A DNA stretch of 64,000 nt from contig NZ_CP040428.1 of assembly GCF_005671395.1 (NCBI RefSeq), forward strand, positions 496,001 to 560,000, in the 5' to 3' direction. The notes beneath the pieces were generated by a model. It was not told where the DNA came from. It searched no databases and was given only the letters and a program-made list of their open reading frames with translations. Below, piece after piece: positions 42,317 to 54,525 of this stretch. Each line of letters opens with the position of its first letter. Position 1 is the first letter of the stretch. The translations under genes were made by a program, and so were the position numbers. This DNA is from Jejubacter calystegiae. GTDB taxonomy: Bacteria; Pseudomonadota; Gammaproteobacteria; Enterobacterales; Enterobacteriaceae.

Positions 42317-43096
42317 TCAGGTCTCTTTCTCGTGCCAGTACGCCACGGCGCGCAGGCGCCGGGCGTCAACTTCCGGCGTTTCGAAGCGGCTGCTCAGGCG
42401 CTTTACGACCTTGCCTTCCCCGGTTACCCACAGGAAGTAGTCATCCGCAGGTATCTCCAGAGTTTCCAGGCGACGAGCAATGGCCTGCTCATCGTCGGCC
42501 GCGACCCATTCAATATCAAAGTCGGACAGATGCGCCAGATAGGCTTTGCTGGCCGGATCGCGAATAGCAACGATGGCCGTCACCTTTACCCCGCTGGCCA
42601 GACGGCTTAGCGCTTCCAGACGGCGGCGCAGCGCCGGCATTCCGGTTTCATCACAGACATAAAGCTGCCAGCCGTAGTTTTCGGGAACAATCAGCGAACC
42701 GCGCGGGCCGCCGGCGAACAGCGTATCGCCCGGTTGCACTCGTTGCGCCCAGTCGCTGGCGACGCCGCCGTCGTGAATAAAGAAATCGAGCGCCAGTTCG
42801 TGGCGCTGCACGTCATACAGCGGGGTGTAGTCGCGCGACGGCGGGCGTTCATCGCTGCTCCAGATAATCCCTTCATCCGTGGCCTGGGGCGCGGTAAAGG
42901 TGGCGGGATCGGTGGGGAAAAAGAGTTTGATATGATCATCAAACCCTTGTGAGACAAAGCCTTCCAGCTCCGGGCCACCCACCACCACGCGCCGGAAACC
43001 CGGGGCGATGGTTTCACTACGCAGTACCGTCAGGGCGCGGAACCGTAGTTCGTTACGTACCCGACGCGGAAGATTCTCGTTTTTCTGTTCAGCCAT
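42317..43096 (-). CDS. yqjH: NADPH-dependent ferric-chelate reductase (siderophore-interacting protein)
   Basis: A 259-residue flavoprotein that reduces Fe3+ in siderophore chelates in the cytoplasm. Signature segments are PPSRDYTPLYD (FAD binding, about residue 84), FFIHDGGVASDWA (about 104), FAGGPRGSLIVPENY and, at the C-terminus, DDYFLWVTGEGKVVKRLSSR. E. coli YqjH is 254 residues and nearly the same throughout. I start at the ATG at 43096 (MAEQKN) rather than 43159 because the E. coli protein begins here and a palindromic operator overlaps the longer start. Divergent from yqjI and probably controlled by YqjI and Fur. Confidence 0.95.
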   Translation of the reverse strand: MAEQKNENLPRRVRNELRFRALTVLRSETIAPGFRRVVVGGPELEGFVSQGFDDHIKLFFPTDPATFTAPQATDEGIIWSSDERPPSRDYTPLYDVQRHELALDFFIHDGGVASDWAQRVQPGDTLFAGGPRGSLIVPENYGWQLYVCDETGMPALRRRLEALSRLASGVKVTAIVAIRDPASKAYLAHLSDFDIEWVAADDEQAIARRLETLEIPADDYFLWVTGEGKVVKRLSSRFETPEVDARRLRAVAYWHEKET

Positions 43097-43158
43097 CGTT
43101 TCTCTCTTCAACCGTAAAAGGACTCTTGTGCAGGCATGCTCACTGGCGCCCGCATCCA

Positions 43159-43172
43159 TTAGATATATCTAA
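43159..43172. promoter_or_regulatory. Palindromic operator upstream of yqjH (probable YqjI site)
   Basis: TTAGATATATCTAA is a perfect palindrome 63 bases upstream of yqjH. The same core AGATATATCT recurs in front of yqjI at 43346-43355. In E. coli YqjI represses both genes, so these are the likely binding sites. Confidence 0.7.
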
Positions 43173-43183
43173 ACTTCAGTGTA

Positions 43184-43202
43184 AGTGATAATGATTCCTG
43201 AT
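43184..43202. promoter_or_regulatory. Putative Fur box upstream of yqjH
   Basis: AGTGATAATGATTCCTGAT contains GATAATGATT, matching most of the first two hexamers of the Fur consensus GATAATGATAATCATTATC. Iron control of yqjH is known in E. coli. Confidence 0.5.
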
Positions 43203-43343
43203 TGCGTTAAATGCAACCTTTTTTTGATATAGCCATTCAGACGGCAGAACTCTCGTTGAGAAGTACATTTAATTTATTTATTATCAAAGAATTAACATAA
43301 AATCCCGCATACTTCATTGCATATAGATTATATTTAGATATAA

Positions 43344-43357
43344 ATAGATATATCTAT
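43344..43357. promoter_or_regulatory. Palindromic operator upstream of yqjI
   Basis: ATAGATATATCTAT is a perfect palindrome 19 bases before yqjI and shares the core AGATATATCT with the site at yqjH. An adjacent TTTAGATATAAA (43333-43344) is a partial copy. It fits autorepression by YqjI. Confidence 0.7.
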
Positions 43358-43375
43358 AAAACAGGACATCACATC

Positions 43376-43930
43376 ATGCGAGACAGCGATAATCCCTGGG
43401 GCTCCGTTGCCAGTGAACTGAGCCATGAAGCCTCCCGTCACGGGCGCGGAGGCCGACACGGCAAGCGCCCGCGCTTCTTCGGCCACGGCGAACTGCGCCT
43501 GGTCATCCTCGACATCCTGACCCACGGCGCCAGCCATGGTTACGAGCTAATTAAAGCCATTGAAGGGCTGACCGGCGGCCACTATGCGCCAAGCCCGGGG
43601 GTTATTTATCCCACTCTCGATCTGCTGGCCCAGCAGCAGTTCATCAGCATCAGCGAAGAGGAAGGCGGCCGTAAGCGAATTGCCATTACCCCTGAGGGAG
43701 AAACCTGGCTTGCAGAGAATCGGGAACATCTGACCCATATCCACCAGCGTCTGAAAGCGCGGGCCGTGGGCCATCAGTTGCGCAAAAACCCGCAGATGAA
43801 GCGGGCGCTGGAAAATTTTAAGGCGGTGCTCGATCTGCAGGTCAATCAGGGTGAGTGCGACGAAGCGCGACTAAAGCGCATCGTCGCTGTGATTGACCGG
43901 GCGGCGCAGGAGATAGCCCAGCTTGAGTAA
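43376..43930 (+). CDS. yqjI: PadR-family nickel-responsive repressor YqjI
   Basis: A 184-residue PadR regulator. The N-terminal 35 residues are rich in His and Gly (HEASRHGRGGRHGKRPRFFG), a likely metal-binding tail, which is how E. coli YqjI senses nickel. The winged HTH follows (LVILDILTHGASHGYELIKAIEGLTGGHYAPSPGVIYPTLDLL, residues about 43-85). The C-terminal helix mediates dimerisation. It is divergent from yqjH, with palindromes in front of both genes. Confidence 0.92.
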   Translation: MRDSDNPWGSVASELSHEASRHGRGGRHGKRPRFFGHGELRLVILDILTHGASHGYELIKAIEGLTGGHYAPSPGVIYPTLDLLAQQQFISISEEEGGRKRIAITPEGETWLAENREHLTHIHQRLKARAVGHQLRKNPQMKRALENFKAVLDLQVNQGECDEARLKRIVAVIDRAAQEIAQLE

Positions 43931-43936
43931 CCCCGG

Positions 43937-44854
43937 CTAGCTCACATTGATGAACTCGCCTTTCGGGCCGGTCACAATACAGCGATTGCGGCCGGCGGTT
44001 TTGCCGAAATACATCGCCTTATCGGCGCGGCCAATGGCTTCGTGCAGGCTTTCATCTTCCAGAATCGGCGTCAGGCCGCCGGTGACCGTCACCTGAATTT
44101 CTTCGCCATTGCGCTTAATGGGGCGCTGCTCCAGATAGCGACAGATACGGGCACCGGCCCGGGCCGCTTCCCGCTCGTTATCGGCTTCCAGCAGCATCAC
44201 AAACTCCTCACCGCCAAAGCGATAAATGCCCTCTTTGCGGCGGGTTCCCGCCTTCAGAGTCAGCGCCACGCTGCGCAGTACCTCATCACCGGCATTATGG
44301 CCCCAGGTATCATTAATGCGCTTAAAACGGTCGATATCCATCATCAGCAGCCACAGCTGTTTATCCTCACGCCGACAGCGCTGGCGACGTAGGGCGAAGT
44401 CGCTGTATAACATCTGACGCAGCGGTAATCCCGTTAGGGTGTCGTGCAAATTTCTTAATGAAAATAAATAGACCTTATAGCTATCGATCGCCTGAATAAA
44501 TTCCTGCTGAGCCTTTAAATAATCATCCAGCAGTTCACTCGTCACCGTCGAGGCAATAATCGCATTAATTAACAAGCGCGCCTGGTGATGGACAATCTCG
44601 TGCCATCGATTAATTTCACTAATAAGTTCAACCTGTAAATCGTCCATTTCCGCCTGCGCAGCCAGCCAGTAACTAAAATGGCAGCGCTTGTGGGACTCAA
44701 TATGGATCAGATCGTCATCAGGTTCACCGCCCAGCAGCTCCAGGCGCAGCAGCTTTCCGGCCCACTCATAGTGATTTTTAATCGCCAGATTCAACTCGCC
44801 CAGAGCCCGATCGATTTCATTGATATTCGTATTGGGCTTACATCCATTTACCAT
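43937..44854 (-). CDS. Diguanylate cyclase with zinc-sensing CZB domain (DgcZ-like)
   Basis: A 305-residue protein. The N-terminal CZB domain has the expected zinc ligands: His28, Cys58 (KRCHF), His85 and His89 (WHEIVHH). A helical linker leads to the GGDEF domain with DTLTGLPLR (about 138), MMDIDRFKRINDTWGH (about 171) and the active site FGGEEF (about 218). It makes cyclic di-GMP and is expected to be inhibited by zinc like E. coli DgcZ (YdeH). The residues before GGEEF are RRKE, so the product-inhibition RxxD site is not canonical. It replaces aer/patA that follow yqjI in E. coli. Confidence 0.9.
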   Translation of the reverse strand: MVNGCKPNTNINEIDRALGELNLAIKNHYEWAGKLLRLELLGGEPDDDLIHIESHKRCHFSYWLAAQAEMDDLQVELISEINRWHEIVHHQARLLINAIIASTVTSELLDDYLKAQQEFIQAIDSYKVYLFSLRNLHDTLTGLPLRQMLYSDFALRRQRCRREDKQLWLLMMDIDRFKRINDTWGHNAGDEVLRSVALTLKAGTRRKEGIYRFGGEEFVMLLEADNEREAARAGARICRYLEQRPIKRNGEEIQVTVTGGLTPILEDESLHEAIGRADKAMYFGKTAGRNRCIVTGPKGEFINVS

Positions 44855-48346
<3,492 letters not shown>

Positions 48347-48451
48347 CGACCCCTCCGGATGATAAAATCCACACCCTAAACAAAACGCCAGAGTATATCT
48401 GAAAACCCGGCGCTTGCGGGAAACGCGGCACATAACGATAGCGGAGACAGC

Positions 48452-48952
48452 ATGACGAAGCTCACTTACCTGCAGGGCTACCCTGAGTCGCTACTGGCGC
48501 AGGTGAGTACCCTGCTCGATCGGGGCAAACTGGGCGCCATGCTGCAAGCGCGCTATCCGCAACATCATGATGTCGCCAGCGATAAAGCGCTTTGGGACTA
48601 CGTCCAGCAGATCAAGAACCGCTACCTGCGCAGCGCGCCGCCCATCAGCCGGGTGATGTATGACAATAAAATCCACGTCATGAAACATGCGCTGGGGCTA
48701 CATAGCGCCATTTCCCGGGTTCAGGGCGGAAAGCTGAAAGCCAAAGCGGAAATTCGCGTCGCCACCCTGTTTCGCAACGCGCCGGAGCCTTTCCTGCGGA
48801 TGATTGTGGTTCATGAACTGGCCCACCTGAGAGAAAAAGAGCACAACAAGGCCTTCTATCAACTGTGCTGCTATATGGAACCCCAGTACCATCAACTGGA
48901 GTTTGATACCCGTCTGTGGCTAACCTGGCGCGGCCTGCAGGCGGCGGGATAA
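48452..48952 (+). CDS. ygjP: YgjP family metal-dependent hydrolase
   Basis: A 166-residue WLM/SprT-like zinc hydrolase. The metal motif is [18 protein letters not shown] (His at about 121 and 125, with the third His at about 131). It matches E. coli YgjP almost throughout ([20 protein letters not shown]). E. coli YgjP has been reported as a UTP pyrophosphatase. It is divergent from rlmG, as in E. coli. Confidence 0.93.
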   Translation: MTKLTYLQGYPESLLAQVSTLLDRGKLGAMLQARYPQHHDVASDKALWDYVQQIKNRYLRSAPPISRVMYDNKIHVMKHALGLHSAISRVQGGKLKAKAEIRVATLFRNAPEPFLRMIVVHELAHLREKEHNKAFYQLCCYMEPQYHQLEFDTRLWLTWRGLQAAG

Positions 48953-49059
48953 TACCCCTTCAAAATTTGGTTTTTACCCGCTCAGCCTGGATCTATATGC
49001 TGAGATCGTCCCGTTCCCTGATTTCAGGGTAGATCAAACACAATAAACCAGGAGACAGC

Positions 49060-50007
49060 ATGAAGATCGTGACGCTCGACGGCGATACCCTTCCCTTACC
49101 GATCCCTCAACCCGACTGGTGCGACGAGTGGGTTTATCGCGGCAGCACCGGGCCCGATGAACTGACGGATGCGCTGCGCGGCGCAACCGTAGCTATCACC
49201 AATAAGGTGCAGCTACGGGCGGATGTGCTGAAAGATCTACCGGATCTACGCTATATCTGCGTCGCGGCCACCGGTTATGACTGTGTGGATATCGAAGCCT
49301 GTAGCCAGCAAGGCATCGCGGTCAGTAACGTACCGGGGTATTCCACCAACAGCGTGGCCGAAACCGTGATCGGCAACATTTTCGCCCTGCGTCGTCATCT
49401 GATCGAATACCGCCGCCGTTCCTTTGCCGAATGGCAGAGCGCCCCCCACTTCTGTATTCAGGGACCGCTGATTCGCGATTTGCAGGGCGCTACCTTAGGC
49501 GTCTTTGGCCGGGGTGCTACCGGCCGTGCCGTGGCGCAAAAGGCCGAAGCGCTGGGCATGAAGGTACTGTTCGCCGAGCATAAACAGGCGTCTCAGGTAC
49601 GCGACGGTTACACCGCCTTTGACCAGGTGCTGGCCCAAAGCGACGTCATCAGCCTGCACTGTCCGTTAACGCCCCAGACCCGCCACCTGTTCGATGCCGC
49701 CACCCTTAGCGCCATGAAGCCCGGCGCGCTGCTGATCAACAGCGCCCGCGGTCCGCTGATTGACGAAGCGGCGCTGGCTCAGGCGCTACGCGACGGCACC
49801 CTGGGTGGCGCGGCGCTGGATGTTCTGTCGGAAGAGCCGCCGCGCAGCGGCAGCCCGCTGCTGGAAACCCATCTGGATAACCTGATTATCACTCCCCACG
49901 TTGCCTGGGCCAGCGAAGCCAGCGTGGAAAACCTGATTCAGGGCCTCAATGATAATCTGGCCGGATGGCAGGCTGGCGCCCTTAAAAACCAGGTCAATCG
50001 CACCTGA
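49060..50007 (+). CDS. D-2-hydroxyacid dehydrogenase
   Basis: A 315-residue NAD(P)-dependent D-2-hydroxyacid dehydrogenase, related to glycerate/hydroxypyruvate reductases. The Rossmann motif is LGVFGRGATGRAVAQKAEAL (about 147-166), the catalytic Arg is in NSARGPLIDEAAL (about 229) and the His in TPHVAWASE (about 283). It sits between ygjP and ygjR, where E. coli K-12 has ygjQ, so it is an accessory gene in this lineage. The substrate is unknown; glyoxylate, hydroxypyruvate or glycerate are usual. Confidence 0.88.
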   Translation: MKIVTLDGDTLPLPIPQPDWCDEWVYRGSTGPDELTDALRGATVAITNKVQLRADVLKDLPDLRYICVAATGYDCVDIEACSQQGIAVSNVPGYSTNSVAETVIGNIFALRRHLIEYRRRSFAEWQSAPHFCIQGPLIRDLQGATLGVFGRGATGRAVAQKAEALGMKVLFAEHKQASQVRDGYTAFDQVLAQSDVISLHCPLTPQTRHLFDAATLSAMKPGALLINSARGPLIDEAALAQALRDGTLGGAALDVLSEEPPRSGSPLLETHLDNLIITPHVAWASEASVENLIQGLNDNLAGWQAGALKNQVNRT

Positions 50008-50118
50008 TACGGCTACCGCTTTCCCACCATATGATGGGGAAGCGGTATAGCGCACAGGTTTTCACTAAACAACCTGCTACGCTATCCGTGATTCAGGCTT
50101 CGGAGAACATCCACAAAA

Positions 50119-51117
50119 ATGATACGCCTTGCCGTGATAGGGACTAACTGGATCACCCGCCAGTTTGTCGATGCCGCCCATGAAAGCGGCCTGTATACCC
50201 TGACTGCTGTCTATTCACGAACCCTGGAGAACGCCCACGACTTCGCCCGGGATTATCCGGTCGACAGGCTGTTCACCTCTCTGGAAACCCTGGCGCGTAG
50301 CGACGCCGTCGATGCCGTCTATATCGCCAGCCCTAATTCCCTGCATTTTTCGCAGATCCAGTTAATGCTCAGCCACGGCAAGCATGTGATTTGCGAAAAG
50401 CCGCTGGCTTCGAACCTCCAGGAAGTAAAAGCCGCTATCCAGCTGGCGCGCGACAACCAGGTCGTGCTGTTCGAAGCGTTCAAGACCGCGTATCTGCCCA
50501 ATTTTGTGGCGCTGCGCCAGGCGCTGCCGCGGGTCGGTAAGCTGCGGAAGGTGCTGTTTAACTACTGTCAGTACTCTTCGCGCTATCCGCGCTACCTGGC
50601 GGGCGAAAACCCCAATACCTTTAATCCGGCGTTTTCCAATGGTTCGATTATGGATATCGGCTACTACTGCCTGGCCACCGCGCTGGCGTTGTGGGGCGAG
50701 CCGCATTCGCTACAGGCGCATGCCACGCTGCTGGAAAGCGGCGTAGACGGCCACGGTAGCGTGCTGATGGACTATGGCGAATTCAGTCTGACGCTGCTGC
50801 ACTCCAAGGTGAGCGACTCCACGCTGCCGAGCGAGATTCAGGGGGAAAAGGGCTCGCTGGTGATTGAGCGCATTTCAGAACTACAGCGCATCACCTTTAT
50901 TCCTCGCGGCGGAACGCCTCAGGATCTGACGGAACCCCAGCATATCAACACCATGCTGTACGAAGCAGAGGTCTTCGCCCGACTGGTGGAAGAACGCGAA
51001 GTGAACCACCCGGGCCTGCAACTCAGCCGCAGTACCGCGCGCCAGTTGACCCGAATCCGCGCTCAGACCGGCGTGGTGTTCCCGGCGGACGGGGTGGATA
51101 TCCAACACTCAACGTAA
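50119..51117 (+). CDS. ygjR: Gfo/Idh/MocA-family oxidoreductase YgjR
   Basis: A 332-residue NAD(P)-dependent oxidoreductase. The Rossmann domain starts IRLAVIGTNWITRQFVDAAH and has the conserved CEKPLASN (about residue 93). The C-terminal part carries MDIGYYCLATALALWG (about 178), the Asp-Gly-x2-Tyr region typical of the family. It is in the same place and close to the same length as E. coli YgjR (334). Substrate unknown. Confidence 0.9.
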   Translation: MIRLAVIGTNWITRQFVDAAHESGLYTLTAVYSRTLENAHDFARDYPVDRLFTSLETLARSDAVDAVYIASPNSLHFSQIQLMLSHGKHVICEKPLASNLQEVKAAIQLARDNQVVLFEAFKTAYLPNFVALRQALPRVGKLRKVLFNYCQYSSRYPRYLAGENPNTFNPAFSNGSIMDIGYYCLATALALWGEPHSLQAHATLLESGVDGHGSVLMDYGEFSLTLLHSKVSDSTLPSEIQGEKGSLVIERISELQRITFIPRGGTPQDLTEPQHINTMLYEAEVFARLVEEREVNHPGLQLSRSTARQLTRIRAQTGVVFPADGVDIQHST

Positions 51118-51185
51118 AGCTGGGTAAATAAGCGGTAACAGAATATTGACCCGGCTTGCAGCCTCGCCTATGGTAGTCGACGCAA

Positions 51186-51347
51186 AGGGGAGTAACTTCA
51201 TTGCCGGTGGATCGTCATTACGAAACATTTTGTTTCCGGTCGCCGGGCAATGTGGACAATTTTCTATACTCAGGTATGAAGAGTGTAGTCCGCGTTGTAA
51301 GTGAGACCTTGCCGGAAGGCGAGGTGTAACTGCAACGCAGCAATTGC
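51186..51347 (+). promoter_or_regulatory. PRE (SraF) element, yybP-ykoY manganese/pH riboswitch
   Basis: The leader of alx. It contains AAAGGGGAGTAACTTCATTG (51184-51203) at the start and GTGAGACCTTGCCGGAAGGC (51301-51320) near the end, the two conserved halves of the yybP-ykoY aptamer. A long paired region lies between them. In E. coli this RNA (PRE, also called SraF) induces alx at high pH and with Mn2+ by changing RNA folding. The aptamer is followed directly by an intrinsic terminator hairpin. Confidence 0.88.
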
Positions 51348-51383
51348 GGCTAACGTCTTCCGACGTTGGCCGTTTTTGTTTTT
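51348..51383 (+). terminator. Regulatory terminator in the alx leader
   Basis: GGCTAACGTC, loop TTCC, GACGTTGGCC form a 10-pair stem with one wobble, then GTTTTTGTTTTT. It sits between the PRE aptamer and alx, with AAGGA as ribosome binding site just after, so it can decide whether alx is transcribed or only the short SraF RNA is made. Confidence 0.8.
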
Positions 51384-51396
51384 GAAGGAACTCTCT

Positions 51397-52368
51397 ATGA
51401 ATACTGTCGGCACCCCCCTGTTATGGGGCGGATTCGCTATCGTGGTCACCATCATGCTGGCTATCGACCTTCTGCTTCAGGGCAAGCGCGGCGCGCATGC
51501 GATGTCGATGAAGCAGGCGGCCGCCTGGTCTGTCGTCTGGGTGTCCCTCTCTTTACTGTTTAACGCCGCCTTCTGGTGGTATCTGGCTGGCACCGAAGGG
51601 CGCGCAGTGGCGGATACCCAGGCGCTGGCCTTCCTGACCGGCTATCTGATTGAAAAAGCCCTGGCGGTGGACAATGTCTTCGTCTGGCTGATGCTGTTTA
51701 GCTACTTCTCGGTTCCCGCCGCGCTACAACGCCGGGTATTGATCTACGGTGTACTGGGCGCCATCGTGCTGCGTACCATCATGATCTTTACCGGTAGCTG
51801 GCTTATCGCTCGCTTCGACTGGATCCTCTATCTGTTCGGCGCTTTCCTGCTGTTTACCGGTATTAAGATGGCTATCGTCAAAGAGGACGACGAAGGCGGC
51901 ATTGGCGATAAGCCGCTGGTGCGCTGGCTGCGTAGCCATTTGCGTATGACGGACACCATCGAAAGCGAGCACTTCTTCGTGCGTAAGAAGGGCGTGCTGT
52001 TTGCCACGCCGCTGCTGCTGGTGCTGATTATGGTGGAACTGAGCGACGTTATCTTCGCGGTGGACAGCATCCCGGCCATCTTCGCCGTCACTACCGATCC
52101 CTTTATCGTTCTGACCTCGAACCTGTTCGCGATTCTGGGTCTACGTGCCATGTACTTCCTGCTGGCGGGGGTTGCCGAGCGCTTCTCGATGCTCAAGTAC
52201 GGGCTGGCGGTGATTCTGGTGTTTATCGGTATTAAGATGCTGATTGTCGACTTCTATCACATCCCCATTGCCATCTCACTGGGCGTGGTGGGCGGTATCC
52301 TGGCGCTCACGCTGCTGATTAACGCCTGGGTGAACAAGCGTAATGACGCTAAAAAACAGCTTCAGTAA
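51397..52368 (+). CDS. alx: TerC-family membrane protein Alx (Mn exporter)
   Basis: A 323-residue inner-membrane protein with about nine segments. Conserved TerC residues are in [17 protein letters not shown] (about residue 88) and [22 protein letters not shown] (about 210), where acidic residues bind metal. E. coli Alx is 321 residues and is induced at alkaline pH and by manganese. I start at the ATG at 51397 after AAGGAACTCTCT. The PRE riboswitch in the 280-base leader controls it. Confidence 0.95.
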   Translation: MNTVGTPLLWGGFAIVVTIMLAIDLLLQGKRGAHAMSMKQAAAWSVVWVSLSLLFNAAFWWYLAGTEGRAVADTQALAFLTGYLIEKALAVDNVFVWLMLFSYFSVPAALQRRVLIYGVLGAIVLRTIMIFTGSWLIARFDWILYLFGAFLLFTGIKMAIVKEDDEGGIGDKPLVRWLRSHLRMTDTIESEHFFVRKKGVLFATPLLLVLIMVELSDVIFAVDSIPAIFAVTTDPFIVLTSNLFAILGLRAMYFLLAGVAERFSMLKYGLAVILVFIGIKMLIVDFYHIPIAISLGVVGGILALTLLINAWVNKRNDAKKQLQ

Positions 52369-52374
52369 TCGAAT

Positions 52375-52397
52375 CGGGGCGCCTGCGCCCCGTTTTT
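52375..52397 (+). terminator. Terminator after alx
   Basis: CGGGGCG, loop CCTG, CGCCCCG, then five T. It ends alx transcription. The following 228 bases up to sstT are AT-rich leader and promoter DNA without a gene. Confidence 0.85.
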
Positions 52398-52625
52398 CAC
52401 TGCCATACCAGGTTATTAAATAAGCAAATATTAATAAGCTGTGAGTTTGACGTTATAAAATCTGCCATTCCGCACAAATATTAGCACTCCCCTCTTTCCG
52501 GATTGCCGCATTTCCTTATACTCGAACTGGCAAACACGCATTTTTACATCCTTTCACAATTACAAAGAGTACGGAAAGTACGCGCGGAAAGGCAGTAACG
52601 TTTCAACATCACAGGACGGTTTATA

Positions 52626-53873
52626 ATGGCTACACAAAATGCATCCGGAAGGCTGTTCCGGCGACTGGCGCAGGGCAGTCTGGTAAAACAAATTCTGGTC
52701 GGTCTGGTACTGGGTATACTGCTGGCCTGGCTCTCTAAACCCGCAGCCCTTGCCACTGGGTTACTCGGTACTCTGTTCGTTGGCGCCCTGAAGGCCGTGG
52801 CGCCGGTTCTGGTGCTGGTACTGGTGATGGCCTCTATCGCCAACCACAAGCAGGGGCAGAAGACCAGTATCCGCCCGATTCTGATCCTCTATCTGGTGGG
52901 CACCTTTGCCGCGGCGCTAACGGCGGTGGTAGTGAGCTTCCTGTTCCCTTCTTCGCTGCATCTGGTGACTGGCAATACCGATATCACGCCGCCTTCCGGT
53001 ATTGTGGAGGTTCTGAAGGGACTGCTGATGAGCATGGTTTCCAACCCCATCGACGCCCTGCTTAACGCCAATTACATCGGGATTCTGGTCTGGGCCGTGG
53101 CATTAGGTTTTATGCTGCGCCATGCCGGTGACACCACCAAAAACCTGATTAACGACTTTGCCGAAGCGATAACCCGCATCGTCAGAGCGGTAATCCGTTT
53201 CGCCCCCATCGGTATCTTTGGTCTTATCGCTTCGACTATCGCCAGCACCGGTTTTGACGCACTCTGGGGCTATGCCCAACTGCTGGTGGTGCTGATTGGC
53301 TGCATGTTCTTTGTGGCGCTGGTTATCAACCCGCTGATGGTGTGGTACAAAATTCGCCGCAATCCTTATCCGCTGGTATTCGCCTGCCTGCGCGAAAGCG
53401 GCGTCACCGCCTTCTTTACCCGCAGCTCCGCCGCCAATATTCCGGTGAATATGTCGATGTGTGAAAAGCTGAAGCTGGACAGGGATACCTATTCGGTCTC
53501 TATTCCGCTGGGCGCCACCATTAATATGGCGGGTGCGGCGATTACCATCACGGTGCTGACCCTGGCGGCGGTCCATACTCTGGGCATTGAAGTGGATCTG
53601 TTTACCGCCCTGCTGCTGAGCGTGGTGGCCGCGATGGGCGCCTGCGGCGCTTCAGGGGTGGCGGGCGGCTCGCTGCTGCTTATTCCGCTGGCCTGTAATA
53701 TGTTTGGTATTCCCAACGATATCGCCATGCAGGTGGTAGCAGTCGGCTTTATTATCGGCGTACTTCAGGACTCCTGCGAAACCGCGCTGAATTCTTCCAC
53801 CGACGTGCTGTTTACCGCCGCCGCCTGTCAGGCGGAAGAGCGCGCACTGGCGAACAGCGCACAGCAGGGTTAA
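52626..53873 (+). CDS. sstT: Serine/threonine:Na+ symporter
   Basis: A 415-residue DAACS-family transporter (E. coli SstT 414). Family motifs are [20 protein letters not shown] (about 260, the SSSAATLP-type hairpin), [22 protein letters not shown] (about 292) and [20 protein letters not shown] (about 338). It takes up serine and threonine with sodium. Its stop shares TTAA with the convergent ygjV. Confidence 0.95.
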   Translation: MATQNASGRLFRRLAQGSLVKQILVGLVLGILLAWLSKPAALATGLLGTLFVGALKAVAPVLVLVLVMASIANHKQGQKTSIRPILILYLVGTFAAALTAVVVSFLFPSSLHLVTGNTDITPPSGIVEVLKGLLMSMVSNPIDALLNANYIGILVWAVALGFMLRHAGDTTKNLINDFAEAITRIVRAVIRFAPIGIFGLIASTIASTGFDALWGYAQLLVVLIGCMFFVALVINPLMVWYKIRRNPYPLVFACLRESGVTAFFTRSSAANIPVNMSMCEKLKLDRDTYSVSIPLGATINMAGAAITITVLTLAAVHTLGIEVDLFTALLLSVVAAMGACGASGVAGGSLLLIPLACNMFGIPNDIAMQVVAVGFIIGVLQDSCETALNSSTDVLFTAAACQAEERALANSAQQG

Positions 53874-54442
53874 CCCGCACGGCCTCCGTCCGCCCTGGCG
53901 GAGGCCTGTTCTATTACCGCCCGCTCCACCCGAAAGGGATCGATACCCCGGCGCTGCATACGCCGGAAACGAATAATATTCAGGCCGTTCATCACCAGAA
54001 AACTCGCTTCTATCAGCGTTCCGCCAATGGAACCCAGCCAGAAGTTATGGGCAACCCAGCAGACGGTGGAACACCAGATAATGCAGCGCATCCCCAGACC
54101 GTGCCAGCGAAACAGCGCCCAGGTGCTGACGGTGGTCCCCACAATGGGTAGTAACTCCATGGGATGTTGCAATTTCGCCAGACCCAGCGTCAGGGTCAGG
54201 GCAATAAAAGCGGCCATCACCCACAGGCTGCGGGTACGCAGGGTAATCAGGGTGCGTAGCGCATTCAGCCCGGCGCTCATACCGGCGGGCCAGGCGCCCA
54301 TCAGCACAAAATGGCAGGCGATTACCGCGCTGTAACAGGAAAGCTGCTTCTTAAAACGTCGCTCATCACGATTGATAAAGGTGGTGATACCGATAATAAA
54401 GGCGATGATGCCGACCCCCTGGGCCAGCCATTCCAGGTTCAT
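53870..54442 (-). CDS. ygjV: Inner-membrane protein YgjV
   Basis: A 190-residue membrane protein with about five to six hydrophobic segments (for example [23 protein letters not shown] at the start). It is the size and position of E. coli YgjV, downstream of uxaA and convergent with sstT. E. coli reports link ygjV to growth or sugar tolerance but no firm function. The stop overlaps that of sstT. Confidence 0.88.
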   Translation of the reverse strand: MNLEWLAQGVGIIAFIIGITTFINRDERRFKKQLSCYSAVIACHFVLMGAWPAGMSAGLNALRTLITLRTRSLWVMAAFIALTLTLGLAKLQHPMELLPIVGTTVSTWALFRWHGLGMRCIIWCSTVCWVAHNFWLGSIGGTLIEASFLVMNGLNIIRFRRMQRRGIDPFRVERAVIEQASARADGGRAG

Positions 54443-54470
54443 GGATACTCCTTTAATCCGCGCTAACGCA

Positions 54471-54503
54471 AAAACGGCGCCTCACAAAGTGAAACGCCGT
54501 TTT
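54471..54503 (-). terminator. Terminator of the uxaCA operon
   Basis: AAAACGGCG and CGCCGTTTT form a 9-pair stem with a 15-base loop between uxaA and ygjV. The T-rich end on the minus strand suits termination of the leftward uxaC-uxaA transcript. Confidence 0.8.
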
Positions 54504-54525
54504 ATACCATACTACAATTTCTGCT

